Positions 26,235 to 34,991 of a stretch of 64,000 nt of DNA are shown here, piece by piece (the first letter of the stretch is position 1; each line of letters begins with the position of its first letter). The DNA is from Bacteroidota bacterium (lineage in GTDB: Bacteria; Bacteroidota; Bacteroidia; Bacteroidales; JAGNHN01). A program made the position numbers and the translations under genes. The stretch spans positions 39,349 through 103,348 of the forward strand of contig JAKLHK010000008.1 in assembly GCA_022710185.1 (NCBI GenBank). Direction: 5' to 3'. The notes under the pieces were generated by a model. It did not search any database. It was not told the origin of the DNA and saw nothing but the letters and a program-made list of their open reading frames with translations.

Positions 26235-27788
26235 TTATTCCCTTCGCACCACGATTTTCCGGGTCATTACCCCCTCAGGGCCGCGTAGCACAAAGCTGTA
26301 CAGGCCTTCGGCGAGCATGTCGACGGGATAATGCTCAACATACTTCCCGGCAGCCAGGAGCTGGTCGTCATAGATGGTGGCCACCTGGCGTCCGGTAGCC
26401 TCGATCAGCTGGAGGCTGACCTTTGCAGGATGCCGCAACTTGAAGGAAAAGAAGACTTCATTGGATGCCGGATTGGGCCAGGCTTCGGTTTCAGCCAGGG
26501 GTAAGGCGGCTTCGGGCAGACCTACGACCGTGGTATTTATCATGGCGGTATATACGCTGTTGTTGCCGTTGTCCATGCGGGTCCAAATGGGGCGTACGAC
26601 GTCGTTGTATGCCACAATATGCGTATAGTCTCCAAAGAAGACATTGGAATTGGGCAGAAAAGGGTTTTCGCTGATGCGGAAATCGGTCCAGGTGAGGCCC
26701 CCATCCGTGGAGCGTGCCAGATATACGTCAGTCTGGGTATTGCTGTGGTTACGGCGGTCGTAAAAAACCACCCAGAGGTGTCCCGTTACCGGATCCACGG
26801 CCATCCATGGGAAGAACTGCATCTTACCGGGGCTGTCCTGGTTCACCCTCACCGGACTGCTCCAGGTGTTTCCCTGGTCAGAAGACCGGCTCACCCAAAC
26901 ATCCAGGTCCCCGGCACCGGCCCGTTCATCGCCCCAGCACACATAAATACTGCCGTGAAAAGCCGAGCTGCCGGTATCGCAGAGGGTGATGGGCATACCG
27001 TTGCAGCGGTAAATTCCCGGCACGCTCTGGTCCCAGCCCCCGATGTGGTCGGCCACCAGGATGTCATTCTCCAGCCAGCTGATGCCCCCGTTGGTTGAGC
27101 GATCGAAACGTATGCCGGCCGGCCCGCTCCAGGCCACGTAGACTTCCCCGTTGGGACCCACTGCCGGTACGGCTCCTTCGGTAGTATTGTCGCTGTCCAC
27201 GCAGTCGCCGGCCTGCTTGCTCAGCCGTACGGGATTGCTCCAACTCAGCCCCTGGTCCAGCGAACGGGAAAAAAGTATGACGGAACTGTCCAGCGGATTA
27301 TAGCTATCGTATTCGTCGAACTGGGTCCAGCTCACATAGATATTGCCGTTGCTGCGGTCCACTATGCCCCATTCCTTGTCCTGCACCTTGGGCAGATTAA
27401 GCCCCATATAGGTGCCCGCCGACCAGGGACCGGCAATGCTGTCGGCATACTGGCAAACAATGCGGTCGATCCATTGCCCGGGAGAAGGGGGATTGCTGAG
27501 GTGGAAGTAGTAGAAGCGCCCGTTAAGTCCTGATATGATCACAGGGTCGCCCCAAACGCCGTAAGGACTTGTCAGGGTGGATGATGACCAGGTCCACCCC
27601 CCATCGCTTGACCAGTATACATTATTGAGGTTGGCACCGGCTACCAGGTGCATAGGGTTGTCCGGATCCAGCGCTATGCTGGGCTCATTGTCGTACCCGG
27701 GCCCCCCGATCAGGATATTGGGGTGGGGCCACTGGGCCTGTAGAAGGAGTGAGGTGAGCAGCAACACTATGGTGAAGAGGTATCGCAT
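26235..27788 (-). CDS. Sialidase-like Asp-box propeller protein with T9SS type A sorting domain
   Basis: From the ATG at 27788 the protein has 517 residues and a clear signal peptide (MRYLFTIVLLLTSLLLQA); the frame continues upstream without signal features. Five Asp boxes are visible (SSDGGWTW, SRSLDQGLSW, DRSTNGGISW, SRSSDQGNTW, ARSTDGGLTW), so it is a six-bladed sialidase-fold propeller. I do not see the arginine triad and nucleophilic Tyr in the sialidase arrangement, so enzymatic activity is uncertain. The end (AWPNPASNEVFFSF, GLYSFVLRGPEG) is a T9SS type A domain. It is monocistronic by spacing. Confidence 0.88.
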   Translation of the reverse strand: MRYLFTIVLLLTSLLLQAQWPHPNILIGGPGYDNEPSIALDPDNPMHLVAGANLNNVYWSSDGGWTWSSSTLTSPYGVWGDPVIISGLNGRFYYFHLSNPPSPGQWIDRIVCQYADSIAGPWSAGTYMGLNLPKVQDKEWGIVDRSNGNIYVSWTQFDEYDSYNPLDSSVILFSRSLDQGLSWSNPVRLSKQAGDCVDSDNTTEGAVPAVGPNGEVYVAWSGPAGIRFDRSTNGGISWLENDILVADHIGGWDQSVPGIYRCNGMPITLCDTGSSAFHGSIYVCWGDERAGAGDLDVWVSRSSDQGNTWSSPVRVNQDSPGKMQFFPWMAVDPVTGHLWVVFYDRRNHSNTQTDVYLARSTDGGLTWTDFRISENPFLPNSNVFFGDYTHIVAYNDVVRPIWTRMDNGNNSVYTAMINTTVVGLPEAALPLAETEAWPNPASNEVFFSFKLRHPAKVSLQLIEATGRQVATIYDDQLLAAGKYVEHYPVDMLAEGLYSFVLRGPEGVMTRKIVVRRE

Positions 27789-27811
27789 CTTGGCAGGCGT
27801 TGGTCCGAAGA

Positions 27812-27851
27812 CAAATATAGATGATTGACAGTGCTGAATGTCAATCAGCAC
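27812..27851 (-). promoter_or_regulatory. Promoter with two interleaved palindromes
   Basis: The minus strand has TATATTTG (27812-27819), a full match to the TAnnTTTG -7 box, 23 bases before the start codon. Over the -33 region lie two interlocking inverted repeats: TTGACA (27825-27830) with TGTCAA (27839-27844), and GTGCTGA (27831-27837) with TCAGCAC (27845-27851). All arms match perfectly. A regulated promoter is likely. Confidence 0.6.
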
Positions 27852-27937
27852 CACAACATCTGATGATCATACAGGCCCCTGGATTAAACACCGCAAGGGG
27901 TTGATTGTCCCGCGGGTTCACCTCAAGGAGTTGTTTA

Positions 27938-29110
27938 TCAATACTTCTCCATGGCGGCCATGACAAGATGAAGCTCCTTCTCCATCTGCAGCAACTCGTT
28001 GCGGCTGTTGTAGAAATAGGCCAACTCCTGCAGGTAGGTGGTCAGGGAGATTTCCCCCTGCTCCAGCGCCTTCAACAGCAAGGGCTCGTTCAGGTATTCC
28101 TGCAGCCCGCTTCGCATCCGACCGATGCTTTGCTGCAGGAGCAGCGCCCTGGTATGATTCAGCTTCATCTCCTGGTAAAACTGTAAGTTGGCATCGTGCT
28201 GCATATCCTGCGAAGCTTCGGTAAGGGCACGAGCGTGTTTCACGGTGTTCCTTTTCTCCCATAGAGGGATACTCAGCCCAACGATCAACCCGCTGAACTG
28301 CTCTACACCCACCCGCTCGCGCGCATAGCCGGCCTGGAGCTTCGGAAAGGCCAGGGCCTGTTCCAGGCGCTCGTTCGCAGCGGCCAGCCGCAGCTGTTCT
28401 TCCATCCATTGCAATTTGGGGTTGCGGGCGCTCACCCCGGCATACCATTGTTCAAAATCTGCTGCAATGGGGCTCAAGGGGAACAGGCTGTCCGAAAAGG
28501 CCAGGGGGATGCCTCCGTTCAACCGTGCCAACTCCCCAAGCAATGCCGTGCGTTCAATGCTGGTGTGTTCCAGTGCCTGGGTAGCACTGAGGAGGCTGAT
28601 CCGGGCCTTGTTGTATTCCAGCACCCCGGCTTCACCGGCCTGGAACTTCTTTTCGTAGGACTCCGCGATAAGACGTGCGTGTTCCGCACGCGTCTGGTGC
28701 TCCCGGACCAGGGTGTTCCGGAAGCTTAGCTCAACACAGATCAGCCTGGCCTGCTGCAGCACCTCCGAGCGCTTCTCCTGATAGTCCATAACCGCCTGCC
28801 GGTCAAGCAAATCGGCAATCCGGCCCCTGTAGGCATAAGCGCTGGGAAAGTCGAAGCGCTGCACAAGGCTGAGGTCCTTACGGTCGCCCATAAACGAAGG
28901 CTTGCCCCAGAGGTAGCTGAACTCCACTTCGGGATCGGGAGGTTGATTGCCCGTATGGTTACGTAGGATTTCTGCCTCAAGGACTTTCCTGTATGCAGCC
29001 AGGGTGGTGTTATTGCGTTCTACCTGGGTGAGCACTTCGTCAAGTCCGCCAGCGCCGCAGGCAATACCGGGCAACAGGACGATAATTATGATGATGCTGA
29101 GGGTTCTCAT
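27938..29110 (-). CDS. TolC-family outer membrane protein of heavy-metal efflux system
   Basis: 390 residues, short for TolC/CusC (usually above 420). Signal peptide MRTLSIIIIIVLLPGIACGA, then DEVLTQVERNNTTLAAYRK, NQPPDPEVEFSYLWGKPS, and the second-repeat motif LIVGLSIPLWEKRNTVKHAR. The C-terminal half ends in a helical region rather than a clear barrel strand. It overlaps the pump gene by 4 bases (ATGA). It is the outer-membrane exit of the CusA/CzcA-type pump. Confidence 0.9.
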   Translation of the reverse strand: MRTLSIIIIIVLLPGIACGAGGLDEVLTQVERNNTTLAAYRKVLEAEILRNHTGNQPPDPEVEFSYLWGKPSFMGDRKDLSLVQRFDFPSAYAYRGRIADLLDRQAVMDYQEKRSEVLQQARLICVELSFRNTLVREHQTRAEHARLIAESYEKKFQAGEAGVLEYNKARISLLSATQALEHTSIERTALLGELARLNGGIPLAFSDSLFPLSPIAADFEQWYAGVSARNPKLQWMEEQLRLAAANERLEQALAFPKLQAGYARERVGVEQFSGLIVGLSIPLWEKRNTVKHARALTEASQDMQHDANLQFYQEMKLNHTRALLLQQSIGRMRSGLQEYLNEPLLLKALEQGEISLTTYLQELAYFYNSRNELLQMEKELHLVMAAMEKY

Positions 29111-32100
29111 AAGCTATCGTGATGATTAGTTCCCCCTTGGCCTGCAAGGTAATAGACCACGGGAATGATATACAGATTAAGGAGGGTGGACGTTAGCAAG
29201 CCTCCCAGGATCACCCTGGCCATTGGGCTTTGGATCTCGTTTCCGGGCAGGTCGCCCCGGAAGGCCAGGGGGATCAGCGCCAGGGCGGCGGTGAGGGCTG
29301 TCATCAGGATCGCATTCAGGCGGTCGGCCGATCCGTGTATCACGATGTCTCGCAGGGAATATCCCTGCAAACTCAATCGTTGATAGTTGGATATCAGCAG
29401 TATACCGTTGCGTGTGGCAATCCCGAACAAGGTGATGAACCCGATTATGGCCGGGATGCTCAGCATCCCCGAGCTTATCCGGATGGCCAGCACACCGCCG
29501 ATCAGGGCCAGGGGGAGGTTCAGGAGGATGAGGCCGGCCAGCTTCAGCTCCCGGAACTCCTGGTATAGCAGGAGAAAGATGATGAATATGGCCGCGATGG
29601 AGGTATAGAGCAGCCGCTGGGTGGCCCTGGCCTCGCTTTCGAACTGACCGCCATATTCCAGATGGTATCCTTCCGGCAGGGAAACATCCGTTCCGATCTT
29701 CCCCTGTATCTCCTTCACCACACTGCGGAGGTCGCGCCCACTCACATTGGCCGAAATCACGATCTTGCGCTGGACGTTCTCCCGGCTGATGGTGTGGGGC
29801 CCACTAACGGATACCACATCCGCCACCTGTTCCAGGCTAACCTTCCTCCCATCCTCGGTGTCGAGCAGGGCAGTCCCGATACCCTCCATTGATTGCCGGT
29901 GCCGCTCATCCAATCGTAGCATCAGGTCGAAGCGGTTGGGGCCTTCGTAAATATCTCCCATTTTCCCGCCCCCCAGGGCCACATCGACAAAGGTGTTGAA
30001 AGATGAAGGTCTGATATGATAGCTGGCCAGGAGGTCACGTTTAGCCCTGATCTGGAGCTGGGGCACCTCGATCTGCTGCTCCACGTTCACATCCACCAAA
30101 CCAGGCGTTCCTTCAATGGAAGCCTTGATAAGGTTGCCAAGACCGAACATCCTGTTCAGATCTGTGCCGAACAGCTTGATCGCGATATTGGCCCGGGTTC
30201 CGGACAGCATGTGGTCGATACGGTGGCCGAGGGGTTGACCTACGGTAAATGCAATGCCGGGGATAGCCGACAGGGTGGAACGCACATCTTCCATAAACTC
30301 CTGCTGACTTCTCTCCTTAAGCCGGAAATTCACGTCCACCTCCGAACTGTTGGAGGTCTGGGAGTGCTCGTCCAGTTCCCCCCTCCCGGTGCGCCGGGCG
30401 GTTCCCGTAACCTCAGGGATGCCCAGCATTTCCTTTTCCACCAATTGTCCAAGACGGTCGCTCTCCACGAGCGATGTCCCGGGCCGGGTGATGACCGACA
30501 GGGTGAGTGCCCCTTCATTGAATTCCGGAAGGAAGCTGCGCCCCAGGTTGCCGAAGATTACCAAGGCCAGGATAAAGGCCCCGAGGGTGGGTACAAGAAT
30601 GGCGTTGCGGTGCATCAGCGCCCAGTTCAGGGACTTTTCGTATCGCCCCGAAAGCCAGCGCGCAAGCCATTTCTCCCTGGGATTCCTTTCGAGGAAAGAT
30701 TCTCCGGAAAGCATCTCTTTGGCCAGCAGGGGTGTTAGCGTCATCGCCACCACCAGCGATACGAAGAGGGATACAATGAAGGAGATGCCCAGGGGTTTCA
30801 GCATCCTGCCCTCCATTCCCGACAGGAAGAAGAGCGGGAGAAAGGCCACGATGATGATGAGGGTGGCATTCAGAATGGAGGCCCGGATCTCCCGTGAGGC
30901 TTCAAACACTACATCGAAGGCTGTTCTGCGTTGTTCCTGCGGAAGGAGGCGGTTCTGGCGGAGCCGCTTATACACATTCTCCACATCAATGATGGCATCG
31001 TCTACCAGTGAACCTATGGCAATGGCCATACCTCCCAGGCTCATGGTATTGATGTTCATACCCAGCCCTTTCAGTGCCAGGATGGCCCCGAGCAGCGATA
31101 AAGGGATGGCCAGCAATGAGATAAATGTCGTGCGGAAGCTCCCCAGAAAGAGCAGCAGTATGATCAGTACGAAAATGCCGCCTTCGAGTAATGCGATCTG
31201 CACATTTCGGATAGAGGTCTCAATGAAATCCGCCTGGCGAAATATTTTGGTATCCATCCTTACATCCCCGGGCAGTGATCCCTTGAGTCCCTCCAGATTC
31301 TCTTCTATCCGGCGGGTTACCTCAAGCGTATTGGCGTGGGGCTGTTTTGAGATTGAAAGGATGATGGCGGGCTCGGTATCCTGGGATCCGTGGCCCATCC
31401 TGGGGGCGCTGCCAATGCTAACGGTAGCTACATCCCTAACTCTCACCGGTTTGCCGTCCAATGAGCGGATGAAGGTATTGCCCAACTCTTCAAGATCGGG
31501 CGTGCGGGCGATGCCCCTTACCACATATTCGTTGGAATACTGGCGAAGGATGCCCCCGGATGAGTTCATACTCATCCCCTGGCATGCTTCGATGAGTTCC
31601 TCCAGGCTGACTTTGTGCCTCAGCATACGGGCGGGATCGGCCAGCACCTGGTATTCCTTGTAGTCCCCTCCGATGATCGTCACCTGCGATACCCCGCCCG
31701 TGGCCAGGATGCGGGGCTTTACCACCCACTCTGCCAGAGTGCGCAGGTCCATCATGGTTGTGGAATCCGCCTTCATCCCAACAAAAAGAATTTCCCCCAT
31801 CACGCTCGACTGGGGCGCCAGCAGGGGTTGCCCCACTCCCTGGGGCATCTGCGTGCCGATGCTGATAAGCTTTTCGCTCACCACCTGTCTGGCCCTGAAG
31901 ATGTCTGTTCCCCAGTCGAACTCCACCCAAACAAAAGAATAGCCCTGGGCCGAAGCCGAGCGCACCCGGCGCACATCGGTGGCACCGTTTACAGCGGATT
32001 CGATGGGAAAGGTCACCATGCGCTCCACCTCCTCCGGGGCCATCCCGTGGGCATCGGTCATCACCACCACGGTGGGGGCCGTGAGGTCAGGGAACACGTC

Positions 32101-32208
32101 TATGTCCATATTGATGGCCGTCCTCGTACCGAAGACCACCAGCACCACCGAGGCCAGGATAACAAGGTACCTGTTGCTCAGCGAGAATCGTATGATATGA
32201 TTCAGCAT
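29107..32208 (-). CDS. CusA/CzcA-family heavy-metal efflux RND permease
   Basis: 1033 residues with the HME-type start (MDIDVFPDLTAPTVVVMTDA) and PEEVERMVTFPIESAVNGAT. The TM4 motif is GGMAIAIGSLVDDAIIDVEN. This matches neither the classical Zn/Co/Cd motif of CzcA (DFG-x3-D-x6-E) nor the CusA motif exactly, although it is nearer to CusA; it belongs to a third HME group found in many bacteria. Substrates are most likely divalent or monovalent metals. It is 12 bases after the adaptor and overlaps the TolC-like gene. Confidence 0.93.
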   Translation of the reverse strand: MLNHIIRFSLSNRYLVILASVVLVVFGTRTAINMDIDVFPDLTAPTVVVMTDAHGMAPEEVERMVTFPIESAVNGATDVRRVRSASAQGYSFVWVEFDWGTDIFRARQVVSEKLISIGTQMPQGVGQPLLAPQSSVMGEILFVGMKADSTTMMDLRTLAEWVVKPRILATGGVSQVTIIGGDYKEYQVLADPARMLRHKVSLEELIEACQGMSMNSSGGILRQYSNEYVVRGIARTPDLEELGNTFIRSLDGKPVRVRDVATVSIGSAPRMGHGSQDTEPAIILSISKQPHANTLEVTRRIEENLEGLKGSLPGDVRMDTKIFRQADFIETSIRNVQIALLEGGIFVLIILLLFLGSFRTTFISLLAIPLSLLGAILALKGLGMNINTMSLGGMAIAIGSLVDDAIIDVENVYKRLRQNRLLPQEQRRTAFDVVFEASREIRASILNATLIIIVAFLPLFFLSGMEGRMLKPLGISFIVSLFVSLVVAMTLTPLLAKEMLSGESFLERNPREKWLARWLSGRYEKSLNWALMHRNAILVPTLGAFILALVIFGNLGRSFLPEFNEGALTLSVITRPGTSLVESDRLGQLVEKEMLGIPEVTGTARRTGRGELDEHSQTSNSSEVDVNFRLKERSQQEFMEDVRSTLSAIPGIAFTVGQPLGHRIDHMLSGTRANIAIKLFGTDLNRMFGLGNLIKASIEGTPGLVDVNVEQQIEVPQLQIRAKRDLLASYHIRPSSFNTFVDVALGGGKMGDIYEGPNRFDLMLRLDERHRQSMEGIGTALLDTEDGRKVSLEQVADVVSVSGPHTISRENVQRKIVISANVSGRDLRSVVKEIQGKIGTDVSLPEGYHLEYGGQFESEARATQRLLYTSIAAIFIIFLLLYQEFRELKLAGLILLNLPLALIGGVLAIRISSGMLSIPAIIGFITLFGIATRNGILLISNYQRLSLQGYSLRDIVIHGSADRLNAILMTALTAALALIPLAFRGDLPGNEIQSPMARVILGGLLTSTLLNLYIIPVVYYLAGQGGTNHHDSL

Positions 32209-32220
32209 AGTCGCGGGCGA

Positions 32221-33726
32221 TTAATGTACGTGGCCGGAATGGGCGTCCAGGGTCCCGGTGGCCTGCGCCAGGCGGACCATCACAGCCCCCTCGGTCACTA
32301 TGCGTTCTTCCGCTGATAGGCCACGGATTACCTCAACGCGCTGTCCGTCACTGCTGCCGATCTTCACCTCCCGTTTTTCGAACAGCTCCGGGCTTAGCTG
32401 GACCCACACGAAAAACAGCCCCTGCTCTTCCAGCAAGGCGGTAAGCGGAACGGTCAGGGCTTGGGCATCGGTCCTGGTCCTTAGGTATATCTCCACGAAC
32501 TCTCCCTGGATGAACCCAACGGTATTGCTCACACTAAGCGTCACCGGGATCAGGAAGTGGTCGGGTCCCGCATTTCTTCCCGCAGAGACGATCCTGCCCC
32601 CAAGCTCCTCCAGGCTGTAGGCTCTCCCTCCATTCTGACTTCTGATGGTGGCGGAGGTTATGTTCCCTATTACAGGTGCATAGCGTGTGGGAACTTCGGC
32701 CTGAAGGAACACTTCCTTGCTTTGGGCCACATTGAGCACCGCCTGGCCGGCTTCGACATACGCCCCGTTGCGCACGAACACCTGTCCGATATACCCGGAG
32801 AGGGGGCTGCTGACGCGGCGCCCCTGCTCGCCGGTATTCTTTTCAAGGTTATCGAAGATGGCCCTGGCCTTTTCTAAACGGCTCTGCGCCGCCTGCAGGT
32901 CCTTTTGGGCCATGATACGGTCTGCGGCAAGCACCACGGCCCGATCATGCTCTGCCTTGGCATTCAGGTATTCGCTGCGGGCCTCCGCCAGGCGAACCGA
33001 AAAGTTGTTGTCGGAGAGCTCACCGGAAGAAAGCGTGAATAAGGGTTGCCCCTTCACCACTTCCATACCGCTCACCAGGTTGGCTTGCCCATAACGTACG
33101 ATGCCCGGAGCGCTTGCCGTAACTACCTGTTCCTCAGAAGGCGGAAAGGTAACCAGGGCGGAGGTGCGGATCACCTGACCGAAGGCTTCCGTACGCGGAA
33201 ACCCGGTAGCGAAATCCACCTTCCACGATTGCTCCTTGGTGAATATTGTGGCATTGGTATGCGAAACGGACTGCTGCCCGGCGGCCTCTTCGGCAGTATG
33301 CTGATCAGTAAACACCCTTACCTGGCCTGCATTCACCTCAAACCTGCCCTTTTCGTGTTCGATCTCGAAATGGAGAGTCCCATCACCGGATTGCACAGGC
33401 GTAATATCAAAACTGTAAATGCCTTTACGGGTGGGCTGTTCAAGCGTCTGGCGGGTTTCCTTCCCATCAACCATCAGCACAAGGCTCACCCTTCCCTGTT
33501 CAAGGGCCCTGAATTCCGGCAAGATGGAGAAATGGCACAACACGTTCGCTGGGGTCCCTGCAACAAAGGGATCAGCCTCTGCGAAAAGTTCGAATGTCTC
33601 ACTATAGGCAGTGTACTGTACTTTAGCAGCTTCGTGCCCGTCGTGCTCCTGGGCGTCGTGCGAGTGGGAATGGCAACCTGCCAATCCCACGAGAGCCAGG
33701 GGTATAAATAAGGATCTTAAAAACAT
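32221..33726 (-). CDS. CusB/CzcB-family RND adaptor lipoprotein with His-rich N-terminus
   Basis: I chose the ATG at 33726, giving 501 residues and a lipoprotein signal ending GLAGC; the frame is open much farther upstream without a signal. Immediately after the lipid-attachment Cys is a His-rich stretch (HSHSHDAQEHDGHE). Residues about 35-165 form an extra beta-sandwich domain not present in classical CusB, then the adaptor core (QVIRTSALVTFPPSEEQ, coiled coil, RVSSPLSGYIGQVFVRNGAY). The protein ends with His (HSGHVH). The His clusters suggest metal capture in the periplasm for the pump. Confidence 0.9.
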   Translation of the reverse strand: MFLRSLFIPLALVGLAGCHSHSHDAQEHDGHEAAKVQYTAYSETFELFAEADPFVAGTPANVLCHFSILPEFRALEQGRVSLVLMVDGKETRQTLEQPTRKGIYSFDITPVQSGDGTLHFEIEHEKGRFEVNAGQVRVFTDQHTAEEAAGQQSVSHTNATIFTKEQSWKVDFATGFPRTEAFGQVIRTSALVTFPPSEEQVVTASAPGIVRYGQANLVSGMEVVKGQPLFTLSSGELSDNNFSVRLAEARSEYLNAKAEHDRAVVLAADRIMAQKDLQAAQSRLEKARAIFDNLEKNTGEQGRRVSSPLSGYIGQVFVRNGAYVEAGQAVLNVAQSKEVFLQAEVPTRYAPVIGNITSATIRSQNGGRAYSLEELGGRIVSAGRNAGPDHFLIPVTLSVSNTVGFIQGEFVEIYLRTRTDAQALTVPLTALLEEQGLFFVWVQLSPELFEKREVKIGSSDGQRVEVIRGLSAEERIVTEGAVMVRLAQATGTLDAHSGHVH

Positions 33727-33815
33727 ATCGTTGAATGATTGAGAAGATGAATACTGCTCAGACCCGTATGCCGGGAGGGCAACGGGGGAAATGGAATTTC
33801 CGCTGAGAATGGGAT

Positions 33816-34235
33816 CTAAAGACTGGGTGGCCCCCTGTGGCAGGGGGGTGAGGTGAACGCAAGGGTATGCAGCGGAGCACATTGGATTTCACCAAGTACC
33901 CGTATCACCCTGACGGGATGTATTGTTTTATATCCAATTTCCTGGAGCAGCCCAGGGGATGTCCCGTGATCGACTCTTGTTTGAGAAGAGCCCTGGGAGG
34001 TTTTGGGCGTTGGAAGAGGGGTAGCCGATTCCAGCTCACAACAAGGGGAGGTTCCGTGCCCGTGATGGTTGTGTTCCGGGATATCCTGCGCTTCAGGATG
34101 CTCTGGTGAGTGCATCAGGCACACCGTACCCTCCAGGCAGCCGTCGTGATGGTGGTGGTGCGGAATCACCGCGTGGGCCAGCCATACCGCCTGTACAAGG
34201 ATAAGAAGGAGGATAGTGATGCGCTTCCTGTGCAT
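33816..34235 (-). CDS. Small His-rich secreted protein (DUF6769-like)
   Basis: From the ATG at 34235 there are 139 residues. Residues 1-22 are an export signal (MHRKRITILLLILVQAVWLA). Next come HHHHH at 26-30, two Cys (DGCLEGTVC), and a second His cluster (HPEAQDIPEHNHHGHG) followed by CC. The arrangement resembles DUF6769 proteins, which in Bacteroidota occur near metal-efflux genes. It lies 89 bases before the adaptor gene and directly behind a palindromic promoter, so it is probably the first gene of the metal operon and a periplasmic metal binder. The family assignment is tentative. Confidence 0.65.
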   Translation of the reverse strand: MHRKRITILLLILVQAVWLAHAVIPHHHHHDGCLEGTVCLMHSPEHPEAQDIPEHNHHGHGTSPCCELESATPLPTPKTSQGSSQTRVDHGTSPGLLQEIGYKTIHPVRVIRVLGEIQCAPLHTLAFTSPPCHRGPPSL

Positions 34236-34272
34236 AGTAATCCAGGTTCCTGGATGGATTACTGCAAAACTA
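34236..34272 (-). promoter_or_regulatory. Promoter and palindromic operator of the metal-efflux operon
   Basis: TAGTTTTG (34265-34272, minus strand) fits the TAnnTTTG -7 box. Between it and the start codon is a perfect inverted repeat with 9-base arms AGTAATCCA (34236-34244) and TGGATTACT (34255-34263) and a 10-base spacer. It overlaps the expected transcription start, the usual place for a repressor site. No regulator gene is encoded next to it. Confidence 0.6.
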
Positions 34273-34293
34273 AGCATAAATCCTGTAAGGCAG

Positions 34294-34920
34294 CTATTTA
34301 CCGGGTAATGGCGTTGACTTGTTCTCAAAAATATGCTGGACAAGTAATCCTGCGCTGCCAAGGATAAGAAAGATATCCAACAGGACAGAAAGCCTGAACA
34401 CACCGAAAAGCCCGTAGAACAAACCCAGGAAGATGAGGATCAACCTCAGATAGGAAGAGCCAAATCCCCGAAAGATAAGCAGCCATCCAATAACGACAGA
34501 AAGGCTTGGACAAGGGATCAGCCCGGCAGGGGAGGCGTACAGGTATTCCCACCAGGTCGGATCTTCAAGAAAATGTGGGTATACCAAACCGAAGAGGAGC
34601 ATAAACATCCCAAGACTTGCATAAAACCCTGAGGAGATCTTAACTTGAGTACGTGGTGCTTTCAAACCAACGATCAATACCGAAACGAAGCTGAGAATGA
34701 ACAGTATTCCGTTAAAAGGATTGCCCTGTACCCAGGCGAAAATCGACACAGATAATAAAGGAAGCGACATCAGTACGGCCAGGAGACGATTTTGGGGGCG
34801 CAATCTGAACAGAAGGGCGACTACAAGGCAGTACCACAGGAAATGCCACAGTATAGCGAAGACTTTGTAATCATTGGCAAGAGCCTGAAGTCCATAAAGA
34901 ATGTCGTGTGTGGTAGGCAT
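34294..34920 (-). CDS. Polytopic membrane protein (DUF6064-like)
   Basis: 208 residues with six or seven hydrophobic helices. The arrangement, with SPAGLIPCPSLSVVIGWLLI near residue 130 (a conserved CPS/CPT motif), resembles DUF6064 membrane proteins. Codon use is AT-richer than in adjacent genes. Function is unknown. The gene ends 59 bases before the His-rich protein, and a separate promoter lies between, so it may not be cotranscribed with the metal genes. Confidence 0.6.
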   Translation of the reverse strand: MPTTHDILYGLQALANDYKVFAILWHFLWYCLVVALLFRLRPQNRLLAVLMSLPLLSVSIFAWVQGNPFNGILFILSFVSVLIVGLKAPRTQVKISSGFYASLGMFMLLFGLVYPHFLEDPTWWEYLYASPAGLIPCPSLSVVIGWLLIFRGFGSSYLRLILIFLGLFYGLFGVFRLSVLLDIFLILGSAGLLVQHIFENKSTPLPGK

Positions 34921-34991
34921 AGCTGATGGGGTGGTTGAATAGCAACCCGAAAGTTAGCGTAATCAGCTCACACACGCAAATTAGTGTTTCT

